Part shown: one piece after another, positions 35,533 through 48,375 of the stretch
How the letters are laid out: the number at the start of each line of letters is the position of its first letter
How positions within the stretch are numbered: position 1 is the first letter of the stretch
DNA from: Palsa-1447 sp964509885
Lineage (GTDB): Bacteria; Verrucomicrobiota; Verrucomicrobiia; Opitutales; Opitutaceae
Reading direction: 5' to 3'
Length of the DNA stretch: 64,000 nt
Assembly: GCA_964509885.1 (NCBI GenBank)
Contig: CAZDZL010000006.1
Location: forward strand, 1 to 64,000
The notes under the pieces: generated by a model
What the model was told of the DNA's origin: nothing
What the model saw: only the letters and a program-made list of their open reading frames with translations
The model's database searches: none
Program-made: the position numbers and the translations under genes

Positions 35533-36831
35533 TCAAGCGACGACAGGCTTTTCCTCGTCAAAAGGTATGACGGCCCGGATAACGGTGCCCGCACCCGACG
35601 CGGACTCCACGCTGAAATGGCCGCCGACCATCTCCACGCGCTCGCGCATGCCCGTCACCCCGAGGCGGTCGCCCCATTCGGAAGACGAGAGGCGGCCAAC
35701 GTCGAAAGATTTGCCATTGTCGGCAATCTCCAAGCACATGCCCTCCGGGACCTTGCTAATGAGCACCTTCACCAAGCTAGCGCGCGCGTGCTTGGCGACA
35801 TTGGCGAGCGCCTCCTGGGCAACGCGGAAAATCACGGTGCGTTTGTCACCTTCGAAGGCCTCGACGCCGCTGAAGGCCGTGAAATGGACCTTCAAGCCCT
35901 TCTGCTTTGAAAAGTCGTTGATGTAGGTGGTGAGCGCCGGGATCAAGCCAAGATCATCCAGCATGGGCGGCCGCAGCTCGCGCGCGAAATCATGAACGAC
36001 CCGCACTGATTTCTCCACAAGCCGGCGTACGCGAATGATATTCCTGCGGAAATTTTTCGGATTGACCGCCTCGCTTCGATCAAAAATCGCCAAGTGGAGG
36101 TTGATGCTCAAGAGGAGCTGGCTGATTTCATCGTGCAGCTCGCGGCTGATCTCCTTTCTCTGATTCTCCTGCACGACAAGCATTTGATGGGACATCTGGC
36201 GCAACTTGCCCTGTAGGTGGCGAGAGTGTCCCAGCAGCTGTTGGGCTCGTTGCTCACTCCTTCTAAGGGACAATTCCACCGCCTGCCGCCGGATGATCTC
36301 CGCCTGCAACTTTCGGTTTGTGGCGCCAAGTATGTCGATGCGGCGCCGCGCTTCCTCCGCCTGCTTTCGAGCAGTGATGTCGACGATCGCCATTAGGCAC
36401 AGTTCCGGACCGGACCGGCGGGCCATTGAGGGCATCGCCTGCAGATCGGCCCAGAATTCCCCTTGATCCGCACTCAGGAGCGATACCTCGCAGCTCCGCT
36501 TTTCACGCCCCGCGAATATGCCCTCCAAAAAGACATTGAAAGCAGGGCGAAACTGCGGCGCCACAAAGATCTGGAAGCGGCGCCCGGCCAAGCGTTCCTT
36601 TTCCGTTCCGAGCAGGGTCGCGCCCGTTAGGTTCATTTCCAAAATGAAGCCCCGTTTATCGAGCGAGAAATAGCCCACCGGCGCGAAATCATAGAGATCC
36701 GAAAATTTCTCAAGCCCCGCTACCACATCGGCCTTTGATTGCCTCAGTTCCTCATTCTGCAGCTCAAGCTCAATTTTATGGATTTGCAGCTCCTGCAGGA
36801 GCCGCTGAGCGTCGGCTCCATTTTCAATCAA
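35533..36831 (-). CDS. PAS sensor histidine kinase, NarL-type (HisKA_3)
   Basis: A soluble kinase of 432 residues from the first conventional start (TTG at 36831). Order: coiled ELELQNEELRQ segment, PAS (about 40-155, ending DITARKQAEEA), coiled coil, HisKA_3 with phospho-acceptor H233 in ELHDEISQLL, and a HATPase with NGKSF and GVTGMRERV. Family-like coding sequence continues 30 codons further upstream (ARELRRLAELRLRK), back to an ATA at 36919-36921 that overlaps the stop of the CheB-CheR gene, so the true start may be that ATA. It should pair with a NarL/LuxR-type regulator, not found here. Confidence 0.88.
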   Translation of the reverse strand: MIENGADAQRLLQELQIHKIELELQNEELRQSKADVVAGLEKFSDLYDFAPVGYFSLDKRGFILEMNLTGATLLGTEKERLAGRRFQIFVAPQFRPAFNVFLEGIFAGREKRSCEVSLLSADQGEFWADLQAMPSMARRSGPELCLMAIVDITARKQAEEARRRIDILGATNRKLQAEIIRRQAVELSLRRSEQRAQQLLGHSRHLQGKLRQMSHQMLVVQENQRKEISRELHDEISQLLLSINLHLAIFDRSEAVNPKNFRRNIIRVRRLVEKSVRVVHDFARELRPPMLDDLGLIPALTTYINDFSKQKGLKVHFTAFSGVEAFEGDKRTVIFRVAQEALANVAKHARASLVKVLISKVPEGMCLEIADNGKSFDVGRLSSSEWGDRLGVTGMRERVEMVGGHFSVESASGAGTVIRAVIPFDEEKPVVA

Positions 36832-36917
36832 CGTTCCCCTTTTTCGCTCCTTGCGCAGCCGGAGTTCAGCAAGTCTTCGCAGCTCGCGGGCGCCCTCGGA
36901 TGACGTGGAATGCTTCT

Positions 36918-39692
36918 TTATTTTTTAGTCTCCTCTTTTTCTCCAGGCTCGTCCCGGACGACTTTACCCTTTGCTCTGCGAACAGGTGCCGCGGCGTCAT
37001 GAGTCTTCAGACGCGCCAGGGCTCGGCCCAGCGCGACGCCCTGCTCCGCTGTGTGCGTCGCCATTTTACTCTGTCCCTCGCGCAGGCCAGCCTCCACTTT
37101 CTTGGCCGCTGAGATGTCGGCGTAGGTGATGACGACGCCGTTGATCCGGTTGTCCACCGTGCGGTAGGGCATGACGCGCACGGTGAACCAGCGCCCATCC
37201 TTCGTGGCTATCGATCTCTCGGAGAAGGCCAGGGTCCGCAACACTTCATGCGCGTCCGTCACCAGCTCCGGGTAGAGAAGGTCTGACGCAAGGTCAGTGA
37301 TTGGCCGACCCACGTCGCTCGGGATCAACTTGATGATCGTCTGGGCCTGCAGTGTGAACCTTCGCACGCGTAGCTCATTGTCCAGAAACACCGTGGCAAT
37401 GTCGGTGCTGTTGAGCAGGTTCTTCATGTCGTTGTTCGTTCCGGATAGCTCATCCAGCTTCGATTGCAGCTCGGCGTTTACCGTCTGCAGCTCCTCGTTG
37501 AGAGACTGCATCTCCTCCTTTGAAGTCGTGAGCTCCTCGTTTGTGGACTGCAGTTCCTCATTGGAGGACTGCAATTCCTCGTTCATGGATTTCAGCTCCT
37601 CCTGCGACGTCTGCATCTCCTCTCGGCCCGCCTGCACCTCCTCGTGAGCTCGTTGCAGATCTCGCTCCAAATCCTTGTGCCCGGCGCTGCGGCTCGACGT
37701 TTTCCCCTTTCCCCCGGTCAATCCCGCATCGACCACGACAGCCGCGTCGGAGAAGACCACCAATATCATACCGCTAAGTTCCTCGGGCTGCTCAACCGGC
37801 TGCACCATGATGTCCACGAATCGGGAATCGGCACCGCTCCCGATCTTGATTCCCTGCACGGTTACCGCGGATTTTTTCATGCGCGCCTTCTGGAGGGCGC
37901 CCGCCAGTTCATAGCGCAAGCCCTCGCGCGCCATCGCTATGATGTTCCAGTTGGCCTTGCCTGCCGCCGGCTCAAGGTATTTCCCGGTCCGGCCGCTGAC
38001 GTAGAGGATGTCGCCCTGATCGTTGACAAGGACAGCCGGCGGGGAGAAGCGGGCCAGAACCATTTGATCTGCCAGCGACTGGAGGCTGGCGACGGCACGT
38101 CGTGGCGCGAGCTGCGGGGATGCCCGTCCGGATCGCGGCGGCGGAGTCCCGGCCGGGAAATCGAGCTGCTTTCCCAAGAGGGCGGATTCGCTTCGTTGGA
38201 AAATGCGTTCCTTGAGCGCCAAAGGGGTGAACAATTTCCCGGATCCTCCGACGCTTTCCGCACTCCCGAGAAAAAGCACGCCACGAGGGTTCATGCTGTA
38301 GTGAAAAAGAGGGAATATCTTCTTCTGCAATTCCGGGGTCAGGTAGATCAGCAGGTTCCGGCAGCACAAAATATCCAGCTTTGTAAACGGCGGATCCATG
38401 ATCAGATTCTGCGGCGCGAAGACAATCATTGACCGGATCTCCTTGTTCACCCGGTAGCCACGGTCTTGCCTTACGAAAAACCGGGCGAGCCGCGCCGACG
38501 TGACGTCGGCGGCGATGTTTTCGGGGAAGAGTCCCTGGCGGGCCTTGTCGATGGCCTCCTTGTCCAGGTCGGTGGCGTAAATCTGGACGGAAATTTGACC
38601 CTCGGACTTGATCTGACTGATCGCCTCGGAAAGCACGATCGCGAGCGTGTAGGCCTCTTCGCCGGTCGAACACCCGGCCACCCACGCCCGCAGAGTCCCG
38701 CCCTCGGCCCGGTTCGCAAGTAGCCCGGGAAGGGCTCGCTTGGCCAGCTGCTGCCAAGCCGCAGGATCGCGGAAGAAACTTGTCACCCCAATCAGCAGCT
38801 CCTTGAAGAGTATGTCCAGCTCCTGGGGATTCGCCTGCAGATACCGAATGTAGGCGTCAATCTTTCCGAGCTTATGGACGCCCATGCGTCGTTCGACCCG
38901 CCGATACAGCGTGCTCCTGCGATAAAGGGTAAAGTCATGACCGGTATGGGAGCGCAGCAGGATCACTATTTTCTCCAATGCACTCTGGGTCTTCCCATCA
39001 TAATGCAAGTCGGACTTGCCCATCTGCGGGAGATGCCTGCTGTAGGCGATGAGCTTTTCCGGCAGCTCCCCGGCGGGAGCCACGAAATCTGCCAAGCCCG
39101 CCTCTATCGCGCTGCGCGGCATCGAGTCGAACTTCGCCGAGGCCGGATCCTGCACCAGCACGAAGCCTCCCTTTTCCTTGATCGCCCTGAGGCCCAGGGA
39201 GCCGTCGCTACCCATGCCCGACAAGATGACGCCCACGCTGTGCTCGTGCTGATCCTCGGCTAGCGAGCGAAAAAAGAAATCGATCGGCAGCCGCAGCCCT
39301 CGGGGCGCGGCAGGGGGGAGCAGGTGCAATAATCCGTGGAGAAGCGACATGTCGCTGTTAGGCGGGATGACATACACGCAGTCAGTCCGGACACGGGTGC
39401 GATCCTTAGCCTGCACAACTGTCATAGAAGTGGCGCGCTGGAGCAGTTCCGGCATCATTCCCTTCTGTGTGGGATCCAGGTGCTGGATAATGACAAAAGC
39501 CATCCCGCTGTTCGCGGGAACGCGCTCAAAGAATTGCACCAACGCCTCGAGTCCCCCTGCGGAAGCCCCTATGCCCACAACCGGGAAGGAACGGAATCTG
39601 TTCCACTTGCCCTTCACGGGCGACCTGGGAGCTGCTCTTGCCGCGCCACCGGCCGATGGCTTTGCCCGCCTCGCTGAACCCGACTTTTTCAT
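36918..39692 (-). CDS. CheB-CheR-PAS fusion protein
   Basis: A 924-residue fusion: CheB methylesterase (about 35-220; S44 in GIGASAGGLE, IIQHL His, GMGSDG Asp), CheR methyltransferase (about 235-495; FTLYRRSTLYRRVERR and the SAM loop AGCSTGEEAYTLA), a PAS-like region (about 560-665), a long coiled coil with repeated EELQS-type heptads (about 680-755) and a C-terminal PAS (about 760-870). Such fusions are known outside chemotaxis, where they feed sensor kinases. The adjacent kinase gene is the likely partner; its frame begins at this gene's stop. No kinase domain is fused here. Confidence 0.92.
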   Translation of the reverse strand: MKKSGSARRAKPSAGGAARAAPRSPVKGKWNRFRSFPVVGIGASAGGLEALVQFFERVPANSGMAFVIIQHLDPTQKGMMPELLQRATSMTVVQAKDRTRVRTDCVYVIPPNSDMSLLHGLLHLLPPAAPRGLRLPIDFFFRSLAEDQHEHSVGVILSGMGSDGSLGLRAIKEKGGFVLVQDPASAKFDSMPRSAIEAGLADFVAPAGELPEKLIAYSRHLPQMGKSDLHYDGKTQSALEKIVILLRSHTGHDFTLYRRSTLYRRVERRMGVHKLGKIDAYIRYLQANPQELDILFKELLIGVTSFFRDPAAWQQLAKRALPGLLANRAEGGTLRAWVAGCSTGEEAYTLAIVLSEAISQIKSEGQISVQIYATDLDKEAIDKARQGLFPENIAADVTSARLARFFVRQDRGYRVNKEIRSMIVFAPQNLIMDPPFTKLDILCCRNLLIYLTPELQKKIFPLFHYSMNPRGVLFLGSAESVGGSGKLFTPLALKERIFQRSESALLGKQLDFPAGTPPPRSGRASPQLAPRRAVASLQSLADQMVLARFSPPAVLVNDQGDILYVSGRTGKYLEPAAGKANWNIIAMAREGLRYELAGALQKARMKKSAVTVQGIKIGSGADSRFVDIMVQPVEQPEELSGMILVVFSDAAVVVDAGLTGGKGKTSSRSAGHKDLERDLQRAHEEVQAGREEMQTSQEELKSMNEELQSSNEELQSTNEELTTSKEEMQSLNEELQTVNAELQSKLDELSGTNNDMKNLLNSTDIATVFLDNELRVRRFTLQAQTIIKLIPSDVGRPITDLASDLLYPELVTDAHEVLRTLAFSERSIATKDGRWFTVRVMPYRTVDNRINGVVITYADISAAKKVEAGLREGQSKMATHTAEQGVALGRALARLKTHDAAAPVRRAKGKVVRDEPGEKEETKK

Positions 39693-39828
39693 GGGTTGAT
39701 CATGCTGCAGCCAAAAGGGTGTGGAAGTTGGTCCCGAGCAAGCTGGTTGATGTTACGTGGGCTGTCGAGCCTCAGGCCCGACTCGGATTTGCCTTCCTCA
39801 TGCGTCCATGATATATAAGCCGAACGTC

Positions 39829-40029
39829 ATGCCAAAGTTAAGCAAAGCAGCGAGGAAGAAAATCCCGGCGGCCGAGTTTGCTCTGCCGGGGCGCAGATAC
39901 CCAATCGAGGACAAGGCTCACGCTCGAAACGCCCTTTCGCGCGTGTCACAAAAGGGCACGCCAGCCGAAAAGGCGGCGGTGCGTCGCAAGGTGGGCCTAG
40001 CCTATCCCGACCTCAGAAAGGGACGTTAG
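39829..40029 (+). CDS. Small basic protein (FALPGRRYPI/DKAHARNAL type)
   Basis: A 66-residue highly basic protein: MPKLSKAARKKI, then EFALPGRRYPIEDKAHARNAL and a C-terminal helix with many Lys/Arg. Similar short proteins occur widely in bacteria and phages without assigned function; nucleic-acid binding is a guess from charge. An in-frame ATG seven codons upstream (39808) is an alternative start. It is convergent with nrdA. Confidence 0.75.
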   Translation: MPKLSKAARKKIPAAEFALPGRRYPIEDKAHARNALSRVSQKGTPAEKAAVRRKVGLAYPDLRKGR

Positions 40030-40041
40030 GCGTCCGGACGC
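40030..40041. terminator. GC-rich palindrome between convergent genes (possible terminator)
   Basis: GCGTCCGGACGC is a perfect 12-bp palindrome sitting one base after the small gene's stop and 18 bp from the nrdA stop; an overlapping GGACG/CGTCC hairpin (40021-40035) is also possible. There is no T-run, so intrinsic termination would be weak. Confidence 0.3.
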
Positions 40042-40058
40042 AAATCGCCAGCGGTTGG

Positions 40059-44690
<4,632 letters not shown>

Positions 44691-44841
44691 TGTCTAGGTT
44701 CCTAGGTATAATAGAGTTGCAATAGTAAAAATTTGGGCGGAGCGATGGAGGGCCCACACGCCTGCGGCGGCGGATCCAGGGGCCTCTAAGGCGATGAAGG
44801 GACGGTCGGCGCTGAAATGCTCGGATTCGTACGGCTCTTTT

Positions 44842-45927
44842 TCAGAGCTCGTCGTCCGAGGCGACAGTCAATGAGGAAGCTTTCTGGTATTCGGTGACCC
44901 GGCCCTCGAAGAAATTCTGTTCCTTCGCTATGTCCATCATCTCGGCGAGCCAGGGTAAGGGGTTCTTGATGCCGCCCGAGAGCGGCGCCAGACCGCAGCC
45001 TTCGAGGCGGCGATCGGCGATGTAGTCTATGTAGGTTTGGAAGTCCTCGACGCGCAGGCCGACCGCGTTGACGGGCAGGCAGTCGCGAATGAAGTCCTTC
45101 TCAAGGGAAACCGCCTCACGCATAAGGGCGCGAAGCTCCTCCTTGTACTCGGGGGTCCAGATCTCCCGATTCTCCTCAATCAAGTCCATGAACAGGTTGC
45201 GGAAGACCTCGATGTGATTGGACTCATCCCGAAGGGTGTACCGGAACATCTGCCCGATGCCGGGAAACTTGTTCTGGCGGTACAGCGAAAGGATCATGCC
45301 GAAAAGCCCGTAGAACTGGGTCCCCTCCATGCACTGGCCGAATACGAAGATGTTGGAAGCCAACAACTTCTTGTTTTCAGGCTTGGTCAGATCAAGGTCC
45401 CTGCGGAGCTCACGTGAAATCCGCGTTACAAATTCATTCTTCCGGACGATGGTCGGGACATCCTCGAACATCGCCTCGCACTCGTGGGGGTTGATCCCCA
45501 GGGAGGCGATCATGTAGAGGAGCGAGTCGGCGTGGATGTTCTCCTCGTGGGCGTGGCGCCCGAGGACGAGTTTCAGCTCGGGCGCGGTCACCATCTCCCT
45601 GACGACGTGCTGGATGTTGTCCCCCACGATCCCCTCCGCAGCCGAGAAATACCCGATGCCCATCCTGATGATCCAGCGCTCGACGTCAGAGACGGCCCTC
45701 GTGTCCCGCCACTGCTCGATGTCCTTGCCCATCGGGATGTCCTCCGGCTCCCAATGGTTCGCCTTCATTGTCCGGTAAAGGTCGTAGGCCCACTGGTACT
45801 TGAGCGGCAGGAGATTGAAGGTCATGGTCTGCCTGCCGTTGATCACGCGCTTGGCTGCGAACGCGGCTTCGGCCTTCGCCTGGTCGAGGACGAATGTCTT
45901 GGTACCTACCTGGAAGATCTTTTGCAT
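44842..45927 (-). CDS. nrdB: Ribonucleotide reductase small subunit, class Ic-like (no radical Tyr)
   Basis: A 361-residue ferritin-like R2 protein. All six metal ligands are visible: E98 (SAAEGIVG), E129 and H132 (EENIH), E201 (CMEGTQF), E235 and H238 (DESNH). The residue matching E. coli Tyr122 is L136 (E-x-x-H-A-D-S-L), so no tyrosyl radical can form there, and the first ligand is Glu, not Asp. Both features define class Ic R2, which uses a Mn/Fe cofactor as in Chlamydia. It is the first gene of the nrdBA operon, starting at the ATG at 45927, behind the NrdR-like boxes. Confidence 0.95.
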   Translation of the reverse strand: MQKIFQVGTKTFVLDQAKAEAAFAAKRVINGRQTMTFNLLPLKYQWAYDLYRTMKANHWEPEDIPMGKDIEQWRDTRAVSDVERWIIRMGIGYFSAAEGIVGDNIQHVVREMVTAPELKLVLGRHAHEENIHADSLLYMIASLGINPHECEAMFEDVPTIVRKNEFVTRISRELRRDLDLTKPENKKLLASNIFVFGQCMEGTQFYGLFGMILSLYRQNKFPGIGQMFRYTLRDESNHIEVFRNLFMDLIEENREIWTPEYKEELRALMREAVSLEKDFIRDCLPVNAVGLRVEDFQTYIDYIADRRLEGCGLAPLSGGIKNPLPWLAEMMDIAKEQNFFEGRVTEYQKASSLTVASDDEL

Positions 45928-46035
45928 GGATGCGGACGACGAAAAAAGGGAAATGCGGGGTAAACAGGGGCTTTTTCCGACGCAAAATAAGCCTAGGCGA
46001 CCAAAAGTTGCTGGAACTTATTTACGCGTTGTTGA

Positions 46036-46083
46036 CCACAACAGGATGTGGTCAGTGCCCCGAACGGCCACAACCTATTGAGC
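46036..46083. promoter_or_regulatory. Two tandem NrdR-like boxes upstream of nrdB
   Basis: CCACAACAGGATGTGG (46036-46051) lies in a longer inverted repeat (TGACCACA/TGTGGTCA, 46033-46054), and CCACAACCTATTGAGC lies at 46068-46083. The start-to-start distance is 32 bp, which is the known NrdR spacing. Each box keeps the CAC-A-A core of the 16-bp NrdR consensus. A TTGACG on the minus strand (46097-46102) could be a -35 with the second box over the -10. The rest of the 326-bp gap up to dinB shows no gene. Confidence 0.55.
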
Positions 46084-46253
46084 TTTGGATTTCGGTCGTC
46101 AACAGGTTTGTGCGTCTGGAATGTTAATTTTTCAAAAATTCTCGGGCACCCGGCCAAAACCCGCCCCAGCCAGGCCAACCGAGGCCGAAATCGGCCCCGG
46201 GTCGACCCAGGAGGCCTCTTTTGCGACCAAGCGTCCGCCGGAGCAAATGTATC

Positions 46254-47435
46254 CTATTTTTGATTACGTTTTGCCACGGGGAGCTGGTGCCCGTGGATCA
46301 CGACGGAATCCCGCCCCCCTCGGTTGAGCTGGTCCATCACGCCCGCCAGCTTCCTGCGCTTCTCGTCCGCCTGCCCGAACATTTCCATTTGCGAAGGTCC
46401 GCCGCCGACTCCGGAAAGCCTCACGCTCACCAGCCTCAGCGGCCTGCGCTTGGTCCACGCGCCGCGAAGCAGGGGCGCCACGAGCGGATAGAACGGCGCC
46501 TCGATGTCGGTTGCGGCCTCGAGACTCTGCCCGTGCGACTCCTGAGTGAAGTCTGCATAGCGCACCTTGACCGTGATCGTCCGCACCTTGGCATGGTCCG
46601 CGCGGACCAACGGCAGCAGCTCGTCCAGCATGCGCTTCGCCACCTGCTCGATCGCGGCAAAATCGCCGACATCCTGTGCGAAGGTCTCCTGCTTCGAATA
46701 GCTCTTGGCGTCCTCGCTCTCCGTATCCACCGGGCTGTCGTCCTCGCCGCGGGCCACGGCCAGCACGTGGCGCCAGTCGCGGCCGAAGACCGCCGCCAGC
46801 TCGCTCTCTCCGCGCGCGAGGATGTCGCTCACGAGCAGAAGTCCGGCTTTTGAGAGCGCGGCCTCCGTCTTCGCTCCTATCCCGGGAAGTCGTCCCAGGG
46901 GCAGCGGCCTCATGAACGCGGCCTCCTCGCCGGGCCGAACAACCACGAATCCCCGCGGCTTGCGCAGCTTTGAGGCAATTTGCGCGACGAGCTTGTTGGC
47001 CGCGATCCCCATGGAGACGGGTATCCTCAGCTCCTCCCAGATCCTCGCCTGGAGTTCCCGCACTGCCCGCTCGACGGAATCCACCGTGCCTAGGCGGCAC
47101 GGCTCGAGGTCGAGGTAGCCCTCGTCGATCGAGTTGCGCTGGACGAGAGGGGTCAGCGTCTCGCAGAGGTCGAACATCCTCCGCGAGACGTCGCCGTAGA
47201 GCCCGGAGGTGTGCCGGATCATGATGAGGTCGGGACACACGCGAAGGGCCCGCGACGTCGGCATCGGCGTAAAGACGCCGCAGGCCCTGGCCTCGTAGCT
47301 CGCCGACGAGATGATCCCCCGCTCGCGTCCGCCGACGGCGCATTTCTTGCCGACCAGCGAGGGATCCCTCGCCTGCTCGCAGGAGACGAAGAATGCGTCG
47401 GCGTCCAGGTGGACGATGTTCGGAAGCGCCGTCAT
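46254..47435 (-). CDS. dinB: DNA polymerase IV (Y-family translesion polymerase)
   Basis: A 393-residue error-prone polymerase. The palm motif HLDADAFFVSCEQ carries the first catalytic Asp and RNSIDEGYLDLE the second acidic pair (the usual SIDEA is SIDEG here). Helix-hairpin-helix LPGIGAKTEAAL, the little-finger domain and a sliding-clamp-binding QMEMFG near residue 355 follow. The full-length start is the ATG at 47435. No LexA-type site could be identified upstream by eye. Confidence 0.94.
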   Translation of the reverse strand: MTALPNIVHLDADAFFVSCEQARDPSLVGKKCAVGGRERGIISSASYEARACGVFTPMPTSRALRVCPDLIMIRHTSGLYGDVSRRMFDLCETLTPLVQRNSIDEGYLDLEPCRLGTVDSVERAVRELQARIWEELRIPVSMGIAANKLVAQIASKLRKPRGFVVVRPGEEAAFMRPLPLGRLPGIGAKTEAALSKAGLLLVSDILARGESELAAVFGRDWRHVLAVARGEDDSPVDTESEDAKSYSKQETFAQDVGDFAAIEQVAKRMLDELLPLVRADHAKVRTITVKVRYADFTQESHGQSLEAATDIEAPFYPLVAPLLRGAWTKRRPLRLVSVRLSGVGGGPSQMEMFGQADEKRRKLAGVMDQLNRGGRDSVVIHGHQLPVAKRNQK

Positions 47436-47561
47436 GGGAATTCCCTAGGGGACATCGCCGGCATCGGCGTCAGTCAAGCATCGAAGCCCTAGGAAGCCCG
47501 ATGCCGCCGTATTAAGCCCGAAGTGGCATCCCGTGTCGTGCCAACTGCGGGTATCGAAGAA

Positions 47562-47585
47562 GGAACCAGCCGCAAAATGCACGAT
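47562..47585 (+). promoter_or_regulatory. ECF-type promoter-like motif upstream of the sigma gene
   Basis: GGAAC (47562-47566), 15 nt, then CGAT (47582-47585), resembling the GGAAC-N15/16-CGT pattern used by many ECF sigma factors. It lies about 117 nt before the sigma-factor ATG and would allow self-activation. Short motif, so chance is possible. Confidence 0.3.
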
Positions 47586-47701
47586 TTTGGGAGTATTACA
47601 ATAAGGCAGGCTATCGTAAATGGCATGCAACATACAGTGCTAAAGCATCTTACACGGTCATGACAATTTCTGGCATGAGGCAAGGTACAGGAATTCCCGC
47701 T

Positions 47702-48373
47702 ATGAATACTGAAGCTCTCTACGACGCCGACCTTGTTCGGCGATTCAACGGCGGCGATGACTCGGCCTTTGGGGAGATCATGAGCCGCCACAAGACCAGG
47801 GTATTCGCGGCCGCCATGGCCCTGCTCCGCAACCATGCGGATGCCGAGGAAATCACCCAGGACACCTTTGTCCGCGCCCATCGGGGCTTCTCGCGGTTCC
47901 GCGGGGACTCGTCGGTCGCGACGTGGCTCCACCGGATCGCGGTCAACCTGGCGAGGAACCGCTACTGGTACTTCTTCCGCAGGCGCCGGCACGCGACGCT
48001 CTCCCTCGACGCCACGCTCGGCGAGGAGGGCGATTCCACCTTCTCGGACCTCCTGTCGGCGACGGACCCGGATCCCGCCCAGGAGAGCTCGCGAAATGAA
48101 TTCACGAGCGCCGTGGAGGCGTGCATGGCAAAGCTCGAGCCGTCCCACCGAAAGATCCTGGCCATGCGCAGCATCCTCGACAAATCCTACGAGGAGATCG
48201 CCGCGGAGCTCCGGATCAACGTGGGGACCGTGAAGAGCCGTATCGCCCGGGCCCGCGAGCGCCTCCGCAGCAAGCTGGCGGAGGAGTGCCCCGAGTTCGA
48301 CCGCGAGAGCGACCCGGCCCAGTGGTTCGAGCCCGCCAGGGGCGAGGGCCATGTAGCCGCCGGCGCCTTCTGA
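47702..48373 (+). CDS. ECF-family RNA polymerase sigma factor
   Basis: A 223-residue sigma-70 family protein with region 2 (DADLVRRFNGGDDSAF through RFRGDSSVATWLHRIAVNLARNRY) and region 4 (LEPSHRKILAMR and YEEIAAELRINVGTVKSRIARAR); regions 1 and 3 are absent, so it is extracytoplasmic-function type. An AGGA lies about 10 nt before the ATG at 47702; an ATG 14 codons upstream is less likely. The next gene is convergent and no anti-sigma factor is adjacent, so the control partner is unknown. A C-terminal tail of about 20 residues ends in EPARGEGHVAAG. Confidence 0.92.
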   Translation: MNTEALYDADLVRRFNGGDDSAFGEIMSRHKTRVFAAAMALLRNHADAEEITQDTFVRAHRGFSRFRGDSSVATWLHRIAVNLARNRYWYFFRRRRHATLSLDATLGEEGDSTFSDLLSATDPDPAQESSRNEFTSAVEACMAKLEPSHRKILAMRSILDKSYEEIAAELRINVGTVKSRIARARERLRSKLAEECPEFDRESDPAQWFEPARGEGHVAAGAF

Positions 48374-48375
48374 GG

